Shown: positions 7,295 through 17,107 of the stretch, piece by piece | How positions within the stretch are numbered: the stretch's first letter is position 1 | Layout: each line of letters starts with the position of its first letter | Assembly: GCF_000316665.1 (NCBI RefSeq) | Contig: NC_019678.1 | Location: 8,634,464 to 8,698,463 of the forward strand | Direction of reading: 5' to 3' | Origin: Rivularia sp. PCC 7116 | GTDB lineage: Bacteria; Cyanobacteriota; Cyanobacteriia; Cyanobacteriales; Nostocaceae | DNA length: 64,000 nucleotides | Notes under the pieces: generated by a model | Databases searched by the model: none | Told to the model about the DNA's origin: nothing | What the model saw: the letters and a program-made list of their open reading frames with translations, nothing else | Made by a program: the position numbers and the translations under genes

Positions 7295-9841
7295 TTAATT
7301 CCTAGCTTTTAACTTAGGATAAGCAATTCGCTTGTGATGGAATTGTTGCCATACTGTGACGAAGATTTCGGCTATTTTTGACATTTCTTGACGTGTTAAG
7401 CCCGAATCTAAGAGTTGATTATCTTTCCATCTAGCCCGTAGAATATTATTGACCATATTCAAAGCTTTTTCTGGTGTTGCATCTCGTAGCGATCGCAATG
7501 CTGCCTCACAAGAATCGGCTAACATAACAATTGCAGTTTCCCGCGATTGAGGAGTTGGTCCTTCATAACGGAAGTCTTCTTCTTTTATCTGTAATGTTGG
7601 ATCGCCCTTAGCTAATTCCTGGGCTTGGTGATAAAAATAGGCAATTTGCATTGTCCCTTGATGTTCTGGAATAAATGCCTGTATAGCCGTAGGTAAACTA
7701 TGCTTTCTCGCCATAGCCAATCCGGCACTAACGTGCTTCTTAATAATATCGGCACTTATCCAGGGATCGTTAATTTCGGTGTCATGTTTATTGGGACCCC
7801 CCATTTGATTTTCGATAAATCCCATCGGGTCATGCATTTTACCGACATCATGGTACAATGTTCCAGCTCTTACCAATTCAACATTGCATTTAAGCTCTTT
7901 GGCAGCAGCTTCAGCAAGAGTGGCAACAAACAGTGTATGCTGAAATGTACCGGGAGCTTCTGTAGCAAGACGTTTGAGCAGCGGACGATTAGGCGAAGCC
8001 AGTTCTGCTAATCTAATGGGAGTGACTAAATCGAACAACTTTTCTAAGTAAGGACTTAGTCCCAAAGCAACAATACTCCAACCTAAGCCCGACAGTGCTA
8101 GGAGTCCTGCTTCTTGAAATACTAAATAGGAAGTCGAAGTGAATGCAGTACCCAGTAATACTTTTAACAATAAGTAAGTGCCGCCTTCTGTTAAAGAAAT
8201 TCCAAATCCTAATACAGCTAATTCTTCACGAGAACGCAGTCGTTGTGCCATGCAACTACCAAGTATTCCTCCAGCAGCACCAGCTATGATCGCTGTTTTT
8301 CCGACTTCTAAGCTCATGGGTAACAGTAATGTTAGCAGCAACCCGATAACAGTAATACCCAAAGTCGGACCGTAAAAACTGCCTAAAAGTAAACCGACTG
8401 CACTCCATGTTGTAAAAGGTACACCTACAACCAATAAAGATGGACAAGATAAAGTCAGTAGTAATACTAATAATCTGTCGCTTTGCCGCAGTCGATTTCT
8501 CAAACGCTTTTCTACCAAAGCATAAATGCCTATGGCTGCTGCAACAGCACTACCCAAATAAGTTAAACCCAGCCAATTAATTTCCCGGCGAATTAAATTG
8601 TAATTTTCTAATACTGCTAAATTCCATTCTGTAATATTCTGCCCTTTTCGGACAATTAGCTCGCCTTTTTTAACCGTTATCATTACAGGCTTTATTTTCG
8701 CTGCTTCTTGGGAAGCCTGTAACTCTGTTTGCTGTTTGTCTTTCTTTAGATTCGGTCTTAAAACACTTGATAACAATTTAGTTGCCCAAGGTTGAGTATC
8801 TTTAGGCACTAATGATTCTGATTTTTGTAAATGTAAATTAATTACATATTTTAAATTATCAGTAGGTAATCCAGGATGAATACCCTGAGCTAGGATTAGT
8901 TGAGCGCTTTGGGCTATACCCATTTGAATTTTTGACCATTCTTCATCGCTGAAATTTAGTATGGTGGTGTCTTCATATACTTTTTCGGCTAAATCTGAAA
9001 GGTTAAGTTCTGCAAGTTTTTCTTTAGCTAGAGCATAAAGTTCTCTTTTTTCTTCTATCTTCTTGATTAGCGATCGCAAATTCGCCGTCGAAGTTTTGTC
9101 ACGGTATAGCCGTAATTGATTTAATGCCTGCTTAAAATCAGGGTTTTGAGTAATCGTATCAATAGTTTGAGTATCTGTAACGGCAGCACCGGTAGTATTA
9201 GCTACAACGACAGGTAATGGTTTTTGACTTCTAGCAATATTTTGATTGGGGTTTTCCAAAGAAATCTTGAGTTGTTCCCACTCTTTTTCGGGAACCGAAC
9301 GTACATAATCTTGTGTAGAAGTACGTAATATTTCAGTGTCATAAAATGGAAAATCACCAGCAGTTTTGCGAATTTCATTTCCTTGCCGCAGCAATTGCTC
9401 TAAATTCTGCTCAACTGTTTCGTTAATTTGCTTATCTACCATAAACCATTGCCGAGAATTGTCTCTAGCAGATTCGCGTTCCAATTCTGTTTGCTGTTTA
9501 TCTTCTATAGTCGCAGTATAGGGAGCAACAATTGTTTCGCGAGCAGCAGCTCCTTCTTGCAACTGAGGCTGACTGTATAATTTATGCCCCATTACTCCTG
9601 TAATGGTAATTAAAGCGATCGCAAACACAACGGAAGAATGCTGAGGAATCAGTCCCCAACAAGTTGCGTAAATACCACATTTACCTTTAGCCGACTTTAC
9701 CATTGGACTGGAGCAGAAGGGTTTTTGAGATAGATTTTTATCACCTGTTTTAGATACATACAAGCGACGTAATGCTTTGTATCGTCGTCCCCAGGTAGCT
9801 TTTACTTGAGTCAAGGACTTTAAAAATGGTTGCGTTTTCAT
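7295..9841 (-). CDS. 7TM-HD family phosphohydrolase (PgpH-like, probable c-di-AMP phosphodiesterase)
   Basis: The 848-residue protein has the full PgpH layout. There is a cytoplasmic N-terminus, one span near residues 70-90, a large extracytoplasmic 7TMR-HDED domain (about 95-415), a seven-helix region (about 422-600), then a cytoplasmic HD domain. The HD metal ligands are visible: H635 (FQHTLF), H664-D665 (YHDVGK), and further His in KKHVSAG and PEHQGT. Family members hydrolyse c-di-AMP to pApA; that activity is inferred. A GGPNKHD insert follows the HD pair. It is monocistronic in appearance, with a 220-bp gap to the next gene upstream. c-di-AMP in cyanobacteria is linked to osmotic and day-night responses. 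Confidence 0.88.
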   Translation of the reverse strand: MKTQPFLKSLTQVKATWGRRYKALRRLYVSKTGDKNLSQKPFCSSPMVKSAKGKCGIYATCWGLIPQHSSVVFAIALITITGVMGHKLYSQPQLQEGAAARETIVAPYTATIEDKQQTELERESARDNSRQWFMVDKQINETVEQNLEQLLRQGNEIRKTAGDFPFYDTEILRTSTQDYVRSVPEKEWEQLKISLENPNQNIARSQKPLPVVVANTTGAAVTDTQTIDTITQNPDFKQALNQLRLYRDKTSTANLRSLIKKIEEKRELYALAKEKLAELNLSDLAEKVYEDTTILNFSDEEWSKIQMGIAQSAQLILAQGIHPGLPTDNLKYVINLHLQKSESLVPKDTQPWATKLLSSVLRPNLKKDKQQTELQASQEAAKIKPVMITVKKGELIVRKGQNITEWNLAVLENYNLIRREINWLGLTYLGSAVAAAIGIYALVEKRLRNRLRQSDRLLVLLLTLSCPSLLVVGVPFTTWSAVGLLLGSFYGPTLGITVIGLLLTLLLPMSLEVGKTAIIAGAAGGILGSCMAQRLRSREELAVLGFGISLTEGGTYLLLKVLLGTAFTSTSYLVFQEAGLLALSGLGWSIVALGLSPYLEKLFDLVTPIRLAELASPNRPLLKRLATEAPGTFQHTLFVATLAEAAAKELKCNVELVRAGTLYHDVGKMHDPMGFIENQMGGPNKHDTEINDPWISADIIKKHVSAGLAMARKHSLPTAIQAFIPEHQGTMQIAYFYHQAQELAKGDPTLQIKEEDFRYEGPTPQSRETAIVMLADSCEAALRSLRDATPEKALNMVNNILRARWKDNQLLDSGLTRQEMSKIAEIFVTVWQQFHHKRIAYPKLKARN

Positions 9842-10061
9842 TGCCTATGACCGCAGTTGCCTATAAGAATGGTTGAATTCCAGACAATTCGGAACAGAAG
9901 TTTTAAGCTTCAAAGCTGCCATCATAGTTATTTACCATTTAGTGAAAATCCTGGGTTTACTCCGTACTAAGTATAGTGATTTAGCCAAAAAAGCGATTAC
10001 TATCTTAATTGTGTAAACTTGCAGGGAGTGGGCGCAGAGTAGTAGCCGATAATAAATACAG

Positions 10062-10970
10062 TTAACGCAAACGGATAATATGTGGGGCTGCAATTGCCTC
10101 CAAAGGGGGAATTAAATTTGATTTACCAACCTCCTGTAATTCTAAAACTTGTGGTAAAACATCATATGTCCCCGACCATACGGCTACAAATGCATCAGCT
10201 AATTTTACCACTTGAGAAAAGCTAGTTAATCCCCATTGTGCTAATTTTGCCTCATCTAACCCTAAGTGCCAAGTTACAGGTATACCAGTCATGCTGTTAT
10301 AAGCCCCCGAAATTATACCGGCAATAGCACCAGAAACTCTTGAATTTTGTTGGTTTTCAACCGCACGCAAACAGGTAAGACGAAAATCTTCTTTAGTAGT
10401 TACAAAGCAATAAAAAGCTATAGCGATGATATTGCTTATACTATTTTCTTTATCCAAGCAATTTTGTAATTCAGAATATCCAGCATTTTTAATTATTATA
10501 TTATTGACTTGTTGAAGTAATTTTGGTATTCCAGTTTTAGTTTCACCGATGAATGAAGTAATTTCTGAAACTATTGTGTCGGTGTTGATTTTATCGTTTA
10601 AAGATTGAGCTATCAGATAACATACAGTCAATATTCCATCTCTATCCAAGGGATGATTGTGAGTTTTGATAGCTAATAGTAAGTTTTTTCGTAAAACAGA
10701 ACGATCTTCATGAAAAAACAATGCTATGGGTAAAGTCGCCCAAATCAAGTTCAAAAATATAAAATCTGCTGCAATTTCTTTGTTAGAGAGCGAGGGCACA
10801 AGACGATCCCAGTCTTCTAAATCAAAGCCACCTTGTGCAATTAAGCTTTGCATACCTTGTACTGCTAAAGAACAGTTAAATGATTCTGCAAGTCCTACAT
10901 TGCCTAAAGTTTGCCCTACCATACCTCCTATCAAAGTACCCCGAATTCTATTTGTAAGTGAATAGCGCAT
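10062..10970 (-). CDS. ADP-ribosylglycohydrolase (DraG)-fold protein, probably non-catalytic
   Basis: The 302-residue protein resembles the all-helical DraG/ADP-ribosylglycohydrolase fold. The N-terminal GTLIGGMVGQTLGN corresponds to the family's GxxxGDALG motif, and RVSGAIAGIISGAYNSMTGIP to the C-terminal GAIaGAxxGA.G motif. The metal-binding Asp of the first motif is Gln here, and I see no acidic cluster of the S/T-D-D-T type. Catalysis is therefore doubtful. Many cyanobacterial proteins of this type are annotated only as ADP-ribosylglycohydrolase family. It lies downstream of aroQ on the same strand with a 180-bp gap, so it may be separately transcribed. Function unknown. Confidence 0.6.
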   Translation of the reverse strand: MRYSLTNRIRGTLIGGMVGQTLGNVGLAESFNCSLAVQGMQSLIAQGGFDLEDWDRLVPSLSNKEIAADFIFLNLIWATLPIALFFHEDRSVLRKNLLLAIKTHNHPLDRDGILTVCYLIAQSLNDKINTDTIVSEITSFIGETKTGIPKLLQQVNNIIIKNAGYSELQNCLDKENSISNIIAIAFYCFVTTKEDFRLTCLRAVENQQNSRVSGAIAGIISGAYNSMTGIPVTWHLGLDEAKLAQWGLTSFSQVVKLADAFVAVWSGTYDVLPQVLELQEVGKSNLIPPLEAIAAPHIIRLR

Positions 10971-11149
10971 ACAGTTAATTAAAACCGATTTAAATATTCC
11001 ATAATGTTATAACTACCAGTTGCACCAACACGAATTCTGGATAAGATAATTTTTTTTGATAAATTCTACCTTTGGAGAGATAGACTCCACAAAAAAACTA
11101 ATACTATTTGCTGTCAATTAATTAAATAAATTAAATATTACTGTATAAT

Positions 11150-11644
11150 TCAAGATTTCCTGAGGTGATACACTAAAGCTTGCAATCCTAAAAGATAGCT
11201 TTTCGCGCCAAAGCCGCTAATTTGACCAATCGCTACTGGTGCTATATATGAATGATGTCTGAAATCTTCTCTACGATATATATTGCTCAAATGTACTTCT
11301 ACCGTAGGTAAATTAACGCTCTTCAGAGCATCTCGCAATGCTACACTCGTATGGGTATAAGCTCCGGCATTGATAATAATGCCTTGGTAATTGAAAAATG
11401 CGTCATGAATAGCATCTATTAAGATGCCTTCATGATTGGACTGCACGGCAGATACTTTGACTGATAGAGAACGACCTTCTTCTACTAGCAGACGATTAAT
11501 ATCATTCAAGGTAAGGGAACCATAAATTTCCGGTTCTCGTTGTCCCAGTAAATTCAGATTCGGTCCGTGCAGTACTAAAATGCTTATAGAAGGTTCGATT
11601 CCTTCCTTAGCATTCCAACTATCTACCACGGCGAGAACGCCCAT
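11150..11644 (-). CDS. aroQ: 3-dehydroquinate dehydratase, type II
   Basis: Catalyses the third step of the shikimate pathway, 3-dehydroquinate to 3-dehydroshikimate, in the cytosol as a dodecamer. Type II signatures are clear: [17 protein letters not shown] with the catalytic Arg and Tyr, [24 protein letters not shown] and FRHHSYI. The conserved core starts at residue 22 of this frame. The only standard starts (ATG 11644, GTG 11629) lie inside the preceding 46-codon gene and lack a Shine-Dalgarno. A strong AAGGAAGG (11601-11608) instead sits just before ATA/ATT codons next to the core. The true start is thus uncertain. Translation may be coupled to the overlapping small gene. Confidence 0.92.
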   Translation of the reverse strand: MGVLAVVDSWNAKEGIEPSISILVLHGPNLNLLGQREPEIYGSLTLNDINRLLVEEGRSLSVKVSAVQSNHEGILIDAIHDAFFNYQGIIINAGAYTHTSVALRDALKSVNLPTVEVHLSNIYRREDFRHHSYIAPVAIGQISGFGAKSYLLGLQALVYHLRKS

Positions 11645-11759
11645 CTACGGGAATAGGAATTAATTCAGCTTCTGGCTCAGCTTCTGGCCCTAAAAGGGCA
11701 TCAATCAGCTCGCGTGCTAATTCCTTAAGCTTTTCGAGCACCTTTTCGATATAATCCAT
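11619..11759 (-). CDS. Small 46-residue protein overlapping aroQ
   Basis: ATG at 11757-11759 is preceded by AGGAG at a spacing of 11 nt, and the frame ends with TAG at 11619-11621. The product has an amphipathic helix ([20 protein letters not shown]) followed by an acidic, Pro-rich middle ([13 protein letters not shown]) and a basic C-terminus (GRSRRGR). The strong ribosome site, non-random composition and 26-bp overlap with the next gene support a real gene, likely translationally coupled to aroQ. I recall similar short proteins before aroQ in other Nostocales, but cannot verify that here. Function unknown. Confidence 0.6.
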   Translation of the reverse strand: MDYIEKVLEKLKELARELIDALLGPEAEPEAELIPIPVDGRSRRGR

Positions 11760-12006
11760 TTAACTGAACGCTCCTGAGATAATAACTCTAAGTCAACTAT
11801 CGACTACGGAGAAAATAAAGTAAAAACAGCACCGCTGGTGGATAAGTGGGTCAAACAGAACTCACCCTTAATGGGGAGCAAGTCATTACCGATAACTGCG
11901 ATTTCTCCCTTTATTATTTTAGGTTATCACATTCGCCACGGGTAGGTTGACATTGCTCTTCTTAAGAAGTATTTTACGTTCGCACTAATCAACCAATAGT
12001 TTATAA

Positions 12007-12046
12007 ACTAATAGTCCAGAAGAATGAAAGCATCCGGACTATTAGT
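12007..12046 (-). terminator. Hairpin downstream of topA
   Basis: A perfect 11-bp inverted repeat (ACTAATAGTCC / GGACTATTAGT) with an 18-nt loop, 26 bp past the topA stop codon. No clear T-run follows on the minus strand, so it may be a rho-independent-like or processing element. The rest of 11760-12071 is the probable promoter region for the small gene and aroQ; I see nothing else in it. Confidence 0.4.
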
Positions 12047-12071
12047 ATAGTATGCTCCTCTTGGGTATTTA

Positions 12072-14759
12072 TCAGCTTGTTTCTGTTTTCTTCTTAGATT
12101 TAGCAGTAGAAGTTTTGCTAGAAGCTTTAGATTTAGTACTATTCGATTTTTTAGTACTTGAAGTTTTTGACTTGGTTGTTTTGCGAGTAGATTTACCTTT
12201 TGGTGCTTTGTTCGCTAGTAATTCCAATGCTTTCTCTAAAGTAATGCTTTCTACAGTTTCACCTTCAGGAATGCCGACATTGGTTTTACCATGCTTTATG
12301 TAAACTCCGTAAGGTCCTTCATAAATATTGACTGGTTCTTCATTGTCTGGGTGAGAACCTAATTCACGCAATGGCTTCTTAGCATTACTTCTGCTACCCC
12401 GTCCTTTTTTAGGCTGAGACAATAATTCTAATGCTCTTTCTAAGCTAACCGTAAGTACATCATCACCAGCTTTCAACGAACGGTAATCTTTTCCCTCTTT
12501 GGCATTGTGAACTACGTAGGGTCCAAAACGACCTAAATTGGCTTGAACACTAGCACCAGTTTCTGGATGTTCTCCTAATTTTCTGGGCAAAGCTAAAAGA
12601 CCAACAGCCATTTCCACAGTTACGTCTTCTGGCTTGACATTTTTAGGTAGCGAAGCTTGTTTGGGTTTGGGATTTTCTTCAGACTTTTCACCCAATTGTA
12701 CGTAAGGACCGTAAGGACCAATCAGCATGAAAATCGGCTGGGCAGTTTCTGGATGAATCCCCACTTGGTCGGGACCTTCGGTTTTTTGCTTGAGTAATTT
12801 TTCTACTTTTTCCGGATCGAGGTCGGAGGGAGTTAAATCTCGGGGAATCGAGGCTGTAACCACCTCATCGCCATTTTCAGCTTCTAAATAAGCACCGAAT
12901 TTACCGATGCGGATTTTGACATCGGGGATGTTCAAGTCAACGGTTCTAGATGTATTGATATCAATTTGACTTTCTCGCTCCTTAACTAAGGTATCGAGAC
13001 CTTTTTCTCCTAAATAGAATTTTTTTAAGTAAGGTAACCATTCCGCTTCTCCAGTGGAAATATCATCAAGAGTTTGCTCCATTTTGGAGGTGAAGCTGGG
13101 GTCAACGATTTCCGAGAAATGAGTTTCTAGCAATTTAGTCACAGCGAAGGCTGTGAATGAAGGAATTAAAGCATTATTAGTTAATTGAGCGTAACCTTTA
13201 TCGACAATAGTACCGATAATGCTGGCATAGGTACTGGGACGACCAATGCCTTCGCTTTCTAGGGTTTTCACTAAAGTTGCTTCTGTAAATCGGGCTGGAG
13301 GCTGAGTTTCATGACCCACAGTTTGCAGTTCTTTGCAGCTGGGATTATCGCCAACTTTTAGGTTAGGTAAAATGACTTCCTTGTCTTCAAGTGCTGCTTC
13401 GGGATCGTCGGAACCTTCTACATAAGCACGTAAAAATCCCGGAAAATCAATTCGCTTACCTGAAGAGCGAAAACCCGCATCTTCCACTAGTAAATGCATG
13501 GTGATTTGAGTTTGCTTTGCATCTGCCATTTGACAGGCAACGGTACGCTTCCAGATTAAATCGTACAATTGCAATTCTCTACCGCTCAAACCGGTTTCTT
13601 GAGGAGTGCGGAAGCTGCTTCCAGCCGGACGAATAGCTTCATGTGCTTCTTGGGCGCTTTTAGATTTTGTCGTGTATTTTCTGGGCTGGGGAGACAAAAA
13701 TTCGTTACCGTAAAGCTTTTGCACGCATTCTCTGGCTGCGGTTACTGCTTGTTCCGACAAGTGTACCGAGTCGGTACGCATGTAGGTTATGTAACCTTGT
13801 TCGTAAAGGTTTTGAGCAACTCGCATCGTATCGCGGGCTGATAAACGTAACTTACGGTTAGATTCCTGCTGTAAGGTCGAAGTAGTAAACGGAGGCGCTG
13901 GTTTGCGCGTTACCGGACGTTCGTCAAGATTGGTAACTTTCCAAGTTTTATCGGTTATCCGTGCTTTCAGAGCTTCGGCTTCTTCTTCGTTGAGTAGTAC
14001 AACTTTACGACCTGCGGCAATTTTTCCCGTTGCTGGATCGAAATCGCTACCAGTTGCGAGCTTGGTTCCTGCCAAACTAACCAATACGGAATTAAACGAT
14101 TGCTCTTTACTTCCTTTATTAGCTGTCTGACTCAAAACCGCTTTTAAATCCCAGTAAGAACCTTGATTAAAAGCACGACGTTCCCGTTCCCGTTGCACTA
14201 ACAGTCGCACCGCTACAGACTGCACTCTTCCAGCCGACAAACCCCAGGCAATTTTTTTCCACAACAAAGGTGAAAGTGTGTAACCTACAAGTCGGTCTAA
14301 AATTCGTCGCGTTTCTTGAGCGCGAACTAGCTGTTCATCAACTGTACGGGTATTTTTCAGGGCTTTTTTTATGGCTTCAGAAGTAATTTCATGAAACACC
14401 ATTCGCTTTGTAGGAACTTTTGGCTTTAACAGTTGGTACAAATGCCAGCTGATACTTTCACCTTCGCGGTCTTCGTCAGTCGCCAAAATCAGTTCGGATG
14501 CTTCCTTAAGCGCTTGTTTCAACTGGCTGACAACCTGTTTTTTGGTCTTGGGGACTACGTACAACGGTTCAAAATTTGATTCTACGTTTACTCCCAACTT
14601 CGCCCATTCTTCTCCTTTGACAGCGGCGGGAATTTCACTAGCGGACTGTGGCAAGTCACGTACATGACCCATCGAAGCTTCTACTCGATAATCTGATGGT
14701 AAATAGTTACGAATAGTTTTAGCTTTGGTCGGAGATTCGACAATAACGAGAGTTGACAT
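12072..14759 (-). CDS. topA: DNA topoisomerase I
   Basis: Type IA topoisomerase that relaxes negative supercoils by breaking one strand. The 895-residue protein starts with a Toprim domain (LVIVESPTKAKT, residues 4-15; acidic ATDEDREGES at 93-102). The active-site Tyr is Y326 in GYITYMRTDS. Later motifs include EGIGRPSTYA. The C-terminus has no Cys4 zinc fingers. It carries four topoisomerase C-terminal repeats built on G.(F/Y)G.Y (GKFGAYLEAENG, GPYGPYVQLG, GRFGPYVVHN, GPYGVYIKHG). A Lys/Ser/Thr-rich tail of about 45 residues follows, typical of cyanobacterial and actinobacterial TopA, where basic tails aid processivity. A hairpin follows the gene. Confidence 0.97.
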   Translation of the reverse strand: MSTLVIVESPTKAKTIRNYLPSDYRVEASMGHVRDLPQSASEIPAAVKGEEWAKLGVNVESNFEPLYVVPKTKKQVVSQLKQALKEASELILATDEDREGESISWHLYQLLKPKVPTKRMVFHEITSEAIKKALKNTRTVDEQLVRAQETRRILDRLVGYTLSPLLWKKIAWGLSAGRVQSVAVRLLVQRERERRAFNQGSYWDLKAVLSQTANKGSKEQSFNSVLVSLAGTKLATGSDFDPATGKIAAGRKVVLLNEEEAEALKARITDKTWKVTNLDERPVTRKPAPPFTTSTLQQESNRKLRLSARDTMRVAQNLYEQGYITYMRTDSVHLSEQAVTAARECVQKLYGNEFLSPQPRKYTTKSKSAQEAHEAIRPAGSSFRTPQETGLSGRELQLYDLIWKRTVACQMADAKQTQITMHLLVEDAGFRSSGKRIDFPGFLRAYVEGSDDPEAALEDKEVILPNLKVGDNPSCKELQTVGHETQPPARFTEATLVKTLESEGIGRPSTYASIIGTIVDKGYAQLTNNALIPSFTAFAVTKLLETHFSEIVDPSFTSKMEQTLDDISTGEAEWLPYLKKFYLGEKGLDTLVKERESQIDINTSRTVDLNIPDVKIRIGKFGAYLEAENGDEVVTASIPRDLTPSDLDPEKVEKLLKQKTEGPDQVGIHPETAQPIFMLIGPYGPYVQLGEKSEENPKPKQASLPKNVKPEDVTVEMAVGLLALPRKLGEHPETGASVQANLGRFGPYVVHNAKEGKDYRSLKAGDDVLTVSLERALELLSQPKKGRGSRSNAKKPLRELGSHPDNEEPVNIYEGPYGVYIKHGKTNVGIPEGETVESITLEKALELLANKAPKGKSTRKTTKSKTSSTKKSNSTKSKASSKTSTAKSKKKTETS

Positions 14760-15251
14760 GGAAATTTCAAGAAAAATATAGCTGCTGGGCTAAAAAGTCA
14801 AAGTGGTACAATCGATTGTTAATGTCAAGATAAAATTTCACTGCCGAGCAAGACAATAACTGTTATATAAAATGCCCAGCTTTATTTAAAACCCTTTTTT
14901 ATTGGGGTTTCAACCCCCGGACACTTTTTTAAGGCAATGTAAATACCTCTCAAAAATAAGATAGTGGGAATCGGGCGATTGAGGAAGGCAGTTATTTCAA
15001 TCTTTAACTTATATTGGACGTAATTGGCGACTACCATTTTTATTTATTGGTCTTTAAAGTTGGAAAAATCAATCCAGATGACACCAATCAAATGCCTACC
15101 AGTTAAGATTATTCGGGATTTTTAATCCGTTGGCTTAATTGTTTTCCATTTTTTATTATTTTTTGCCAATATTTAGAATTGTGCCAAAATCAAATTTAAA
15201 TAAGTACCGTATTTCAAACAGATGATTTGACTACGAGCGCGAGGAAAAACT
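14760..15251. other. Intergenic region between divergent topA and the 15252 gene
   Basis: About 490 bp holding the promoters of two divergent genes. A short GGGGTT-TC-AACCCC foldback lies at 14904-14917, with a T-run a few bases later. No gene is supported. Confidence 0.5.
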
Positions 15252-15566
15252 ATGAAACCGATTCGTCAAGGGGATGTAATTTTACTTCCCGTAAAGCCAA
15301 CTGAAGGCAACAAACTAGATGGCTTACGGGAAGACCTTGATAACTTTGTTTTAGCAGAAGGAGAAGTTACCGGGCATAAACATCGTATATCTGAAGGACA
15401 AGCACGATTATATACAGAGAATAGCGACTTATATCTACGTGTTTTTTCTGGTAATGCCTTACTGTTTCACGAAGAACACGGTTCCATCGATGTACCTCAA
15501 GGCGGTTGGCTGGTGAGAATTCAACGCGAATATGAACCAGAAGGATGGCGCTATGTTACCGATTAA
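15252..15566 (+). CDS. Conserved small soluble protein, function unknown
   Basis: The 104-residue protein has a compact beta-rich pattern. It opens with IRQGDVILLPV, continues with VLAEGEVTGHKHRI, ALLFHEEHGSIDVPQGGW and ends with IQREYEPEGW. The repeated His/Glu signature (GEVTGHKH, HEEHG) and terminal QREY are characteristic of a family of unknown proteins found across bacteria; the His cluster could bind a metal, which is inference. There is no signal peptide or membrane span. The start ATG 15252 follows GAGGAAA. It has no same-strand partner nearby, so context gives no function. Confidence 0.75.
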   Translation: MKPIRQGDVILLPVKPTEGNKLDGLREDLDNFVLAEGEVTGHKHRISEGQARLYTENSDLYLRVFSGNALLFHEEHGSIDVPQGGWLVRIQREYEPEGWRYVTD

Positions 15567-16127
15567 ATTCTTACTTAGATAGTAATTTTTGTAATTGCAG
15601 TAGAAGTTATATTGGAGAAACCTGATTGTTTTTCGTTGTCTATACAACCACACTTATAGGTTCAAATATCGATATAGTATCCATATTGTGCTGTCAATTA
15701 ACTAGCAATTAATTACTTAAAACCTAAATTTAAATTTATAAAAATAGATAAGTGTAATTGCTGCAATCCAATTTAATCGCAGGCAGTCAATAACATCTAA
15801 TCTTAAGTCTAAGCAATATAGATATTTGATTTGTGTATATCGCCAACGGTTAGTTTTACTACTTGGTAAATTAAGCAGTTTCTTTATAAATTACCAATAT
15901 AATTAGACTATGAAAGTGATAGTAAAAACTGATATTTTTCTTCCGTTCGTGCAATCAACGGCAAGGATTTTGCATTGTCCCTATAGATAATAAGCAAAGA
16001 GAGCAAAAAAGTTGTGGTAGGATAATCCAGGAGAAGTACGTTCGGTAATTGTGTTCTTGTTATTAAGTAAAAGTCGCAAGCAGCTTTCCGGATGTCCCCT
16101 CTGCACGGTTGGATTCTGGAGAGTCTC
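15567..16127. other. Intergenic region with long leader of the RNA-binding protein gene
   Basis: About 560 bp of AT-rich DNA without a supportable gene. The right part is the promoter and probably a long 5' leader of the RRM gene. In cyanobacteria rbp genes are often cold-regulated through such leaders; I see no specific motif that proves it here. Confidence 0.45.
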
Positions 16128-16415
16128 ATGTCAATCTACGTTGGAAATTTATCATACGATGTTACTCAAGAAGACCTTAGTAAGGTTTTTGCCGAGTATG
16201 GCAGCGTGAAGCGCGTTCAATTACCCACTGACAGGGAAACTGGCAGATCGAGAGGTTTCGGTTTTGTCGAAATGCAATCAGAAGACGAAGAAAGCTCAGC
16301 TATTCAAGCCTTAGATGGTGCTGAATGGATGGGTCGCGCAATGAAGGTTAATAAAGCAAGACCGCGAGAAGAACGAGGTAATAGACGCTCCGGTGGTGGT
16401 GGAAATTGGGGCTAG
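16128..16415 (+). CDS. RRM RNA-binding protein (cyanobacterial Rbp type)
   Basis: A 95-residue protein with one RNA recognition motif: RNP2 IYVGNL at residues 3-8 and RNP1 RGFGFVEM at about 43-50. A short Gly-rich tail (RRSGGGGNWG) follows. ATG 16128 is chosen because GGAG lies seven bases upstream and the RRM begins right there; an in-frame ATG at 16092 would add 12 residues without a ribosome site. Cyanobacterial Rbp proteins are abundant, often cold-induced, and bind single-stranded RNA; some help localise photosynthetic mRNAs. No rpsU follows, unlike at several other rbp loci. Confidence 0.93.
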   Translation: MSIYVGNLSYDVTQEDLSKVFAEYGSVKRVQLPTDRETGRSRGFGFVEMQSEDEESSAIQALDGAEWMGRAMKVNKARPREERGNRRSGGGGNWG

Positions 16416-16586
16416 TAACGGAAGCCCAAACTTCTGGAATGGTAATACAGTATTGGTAAATATGGTTCGCTCTTTCCAACGAAATTTATTCTATTTCTTA
16501 TGAAAATCGCGTTGGTAAAAAATCTTAAGTTTAAATCGTAATACCGAGATAAACAGCTTCACCACAGTCAATTCTGTTATACCACT

Positions 16587-16621
16587 TCACCGAAGTATTT
16601 TAGCAAAGCAAAATACGGTGA
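16587..16621 (+). terminator. Hairpin after the rbp gene
   Basis: TCACCG pairs with CGGTGA and GTATTTT with AAAATAC, with a two-base bulge between the stems and an 8-nt loop. It lies 170 bp past the rbp stop. No strong T-run follows, so this may be an mRNA-end or stability structure. Confidence 0.4.
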
Positions 16622-16775
16622 TACTGCTAATTTCGCAATGCAATATCTTCTAGCAGTTCATATGTATTGATTTAATCTTAAACGATATCTGGTTTAGCAC
16701 AGACTCTTTCTCAATTGAGGAAATCTTTGAAATCGTTAAGATTGATTAACTTGTGAATTCAATAATATTTATTAT

Positions 16776-16813
16776 AAATTAGGAGCGATCTATTGATGGA
16801 TTGCTCCTAATTT
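16776..16813 (+). terminator. Strong stem-loop, probable bidirectional terminator
   Basis: A 15-bp stem (AAATTAGGAGCGATC against GATTGCTCCTAATTT, one G-U pair) with an 8-nt loop. The A/T-rich outer ends supply a T-rich tail in either direction. It ends the transcription unit containing rbp, or insulates the glycosyltransferase gene. The rest of 16416-17107 shows no gene. Confidence 0.6.
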
Positions 16814-17107
16814 ATTGTTTGCAGTACTGAGTATTAAGTGATGTTTGAATACTGACGAAAACACAGATAGGAATATATTGAGCGCGTAAATTCGTAACTG
16901 AAATCTTTGTAATTAAATATTTTTGACTATAACCAAATATCAGATAAAAGCAAGTCATCCAGTATTTTTACTCAATCGTTACAGTGATTTCAAGTAGAGC
17001 TAATCGCTTTTTATCTAAGTAAGCATCTAAAGTTTATACTTTTTTGGAAAATAAAGGATATCGTTGATTAAATAAACAAGTTCTTCGATATTAATTGATA
17101 AAAATTT

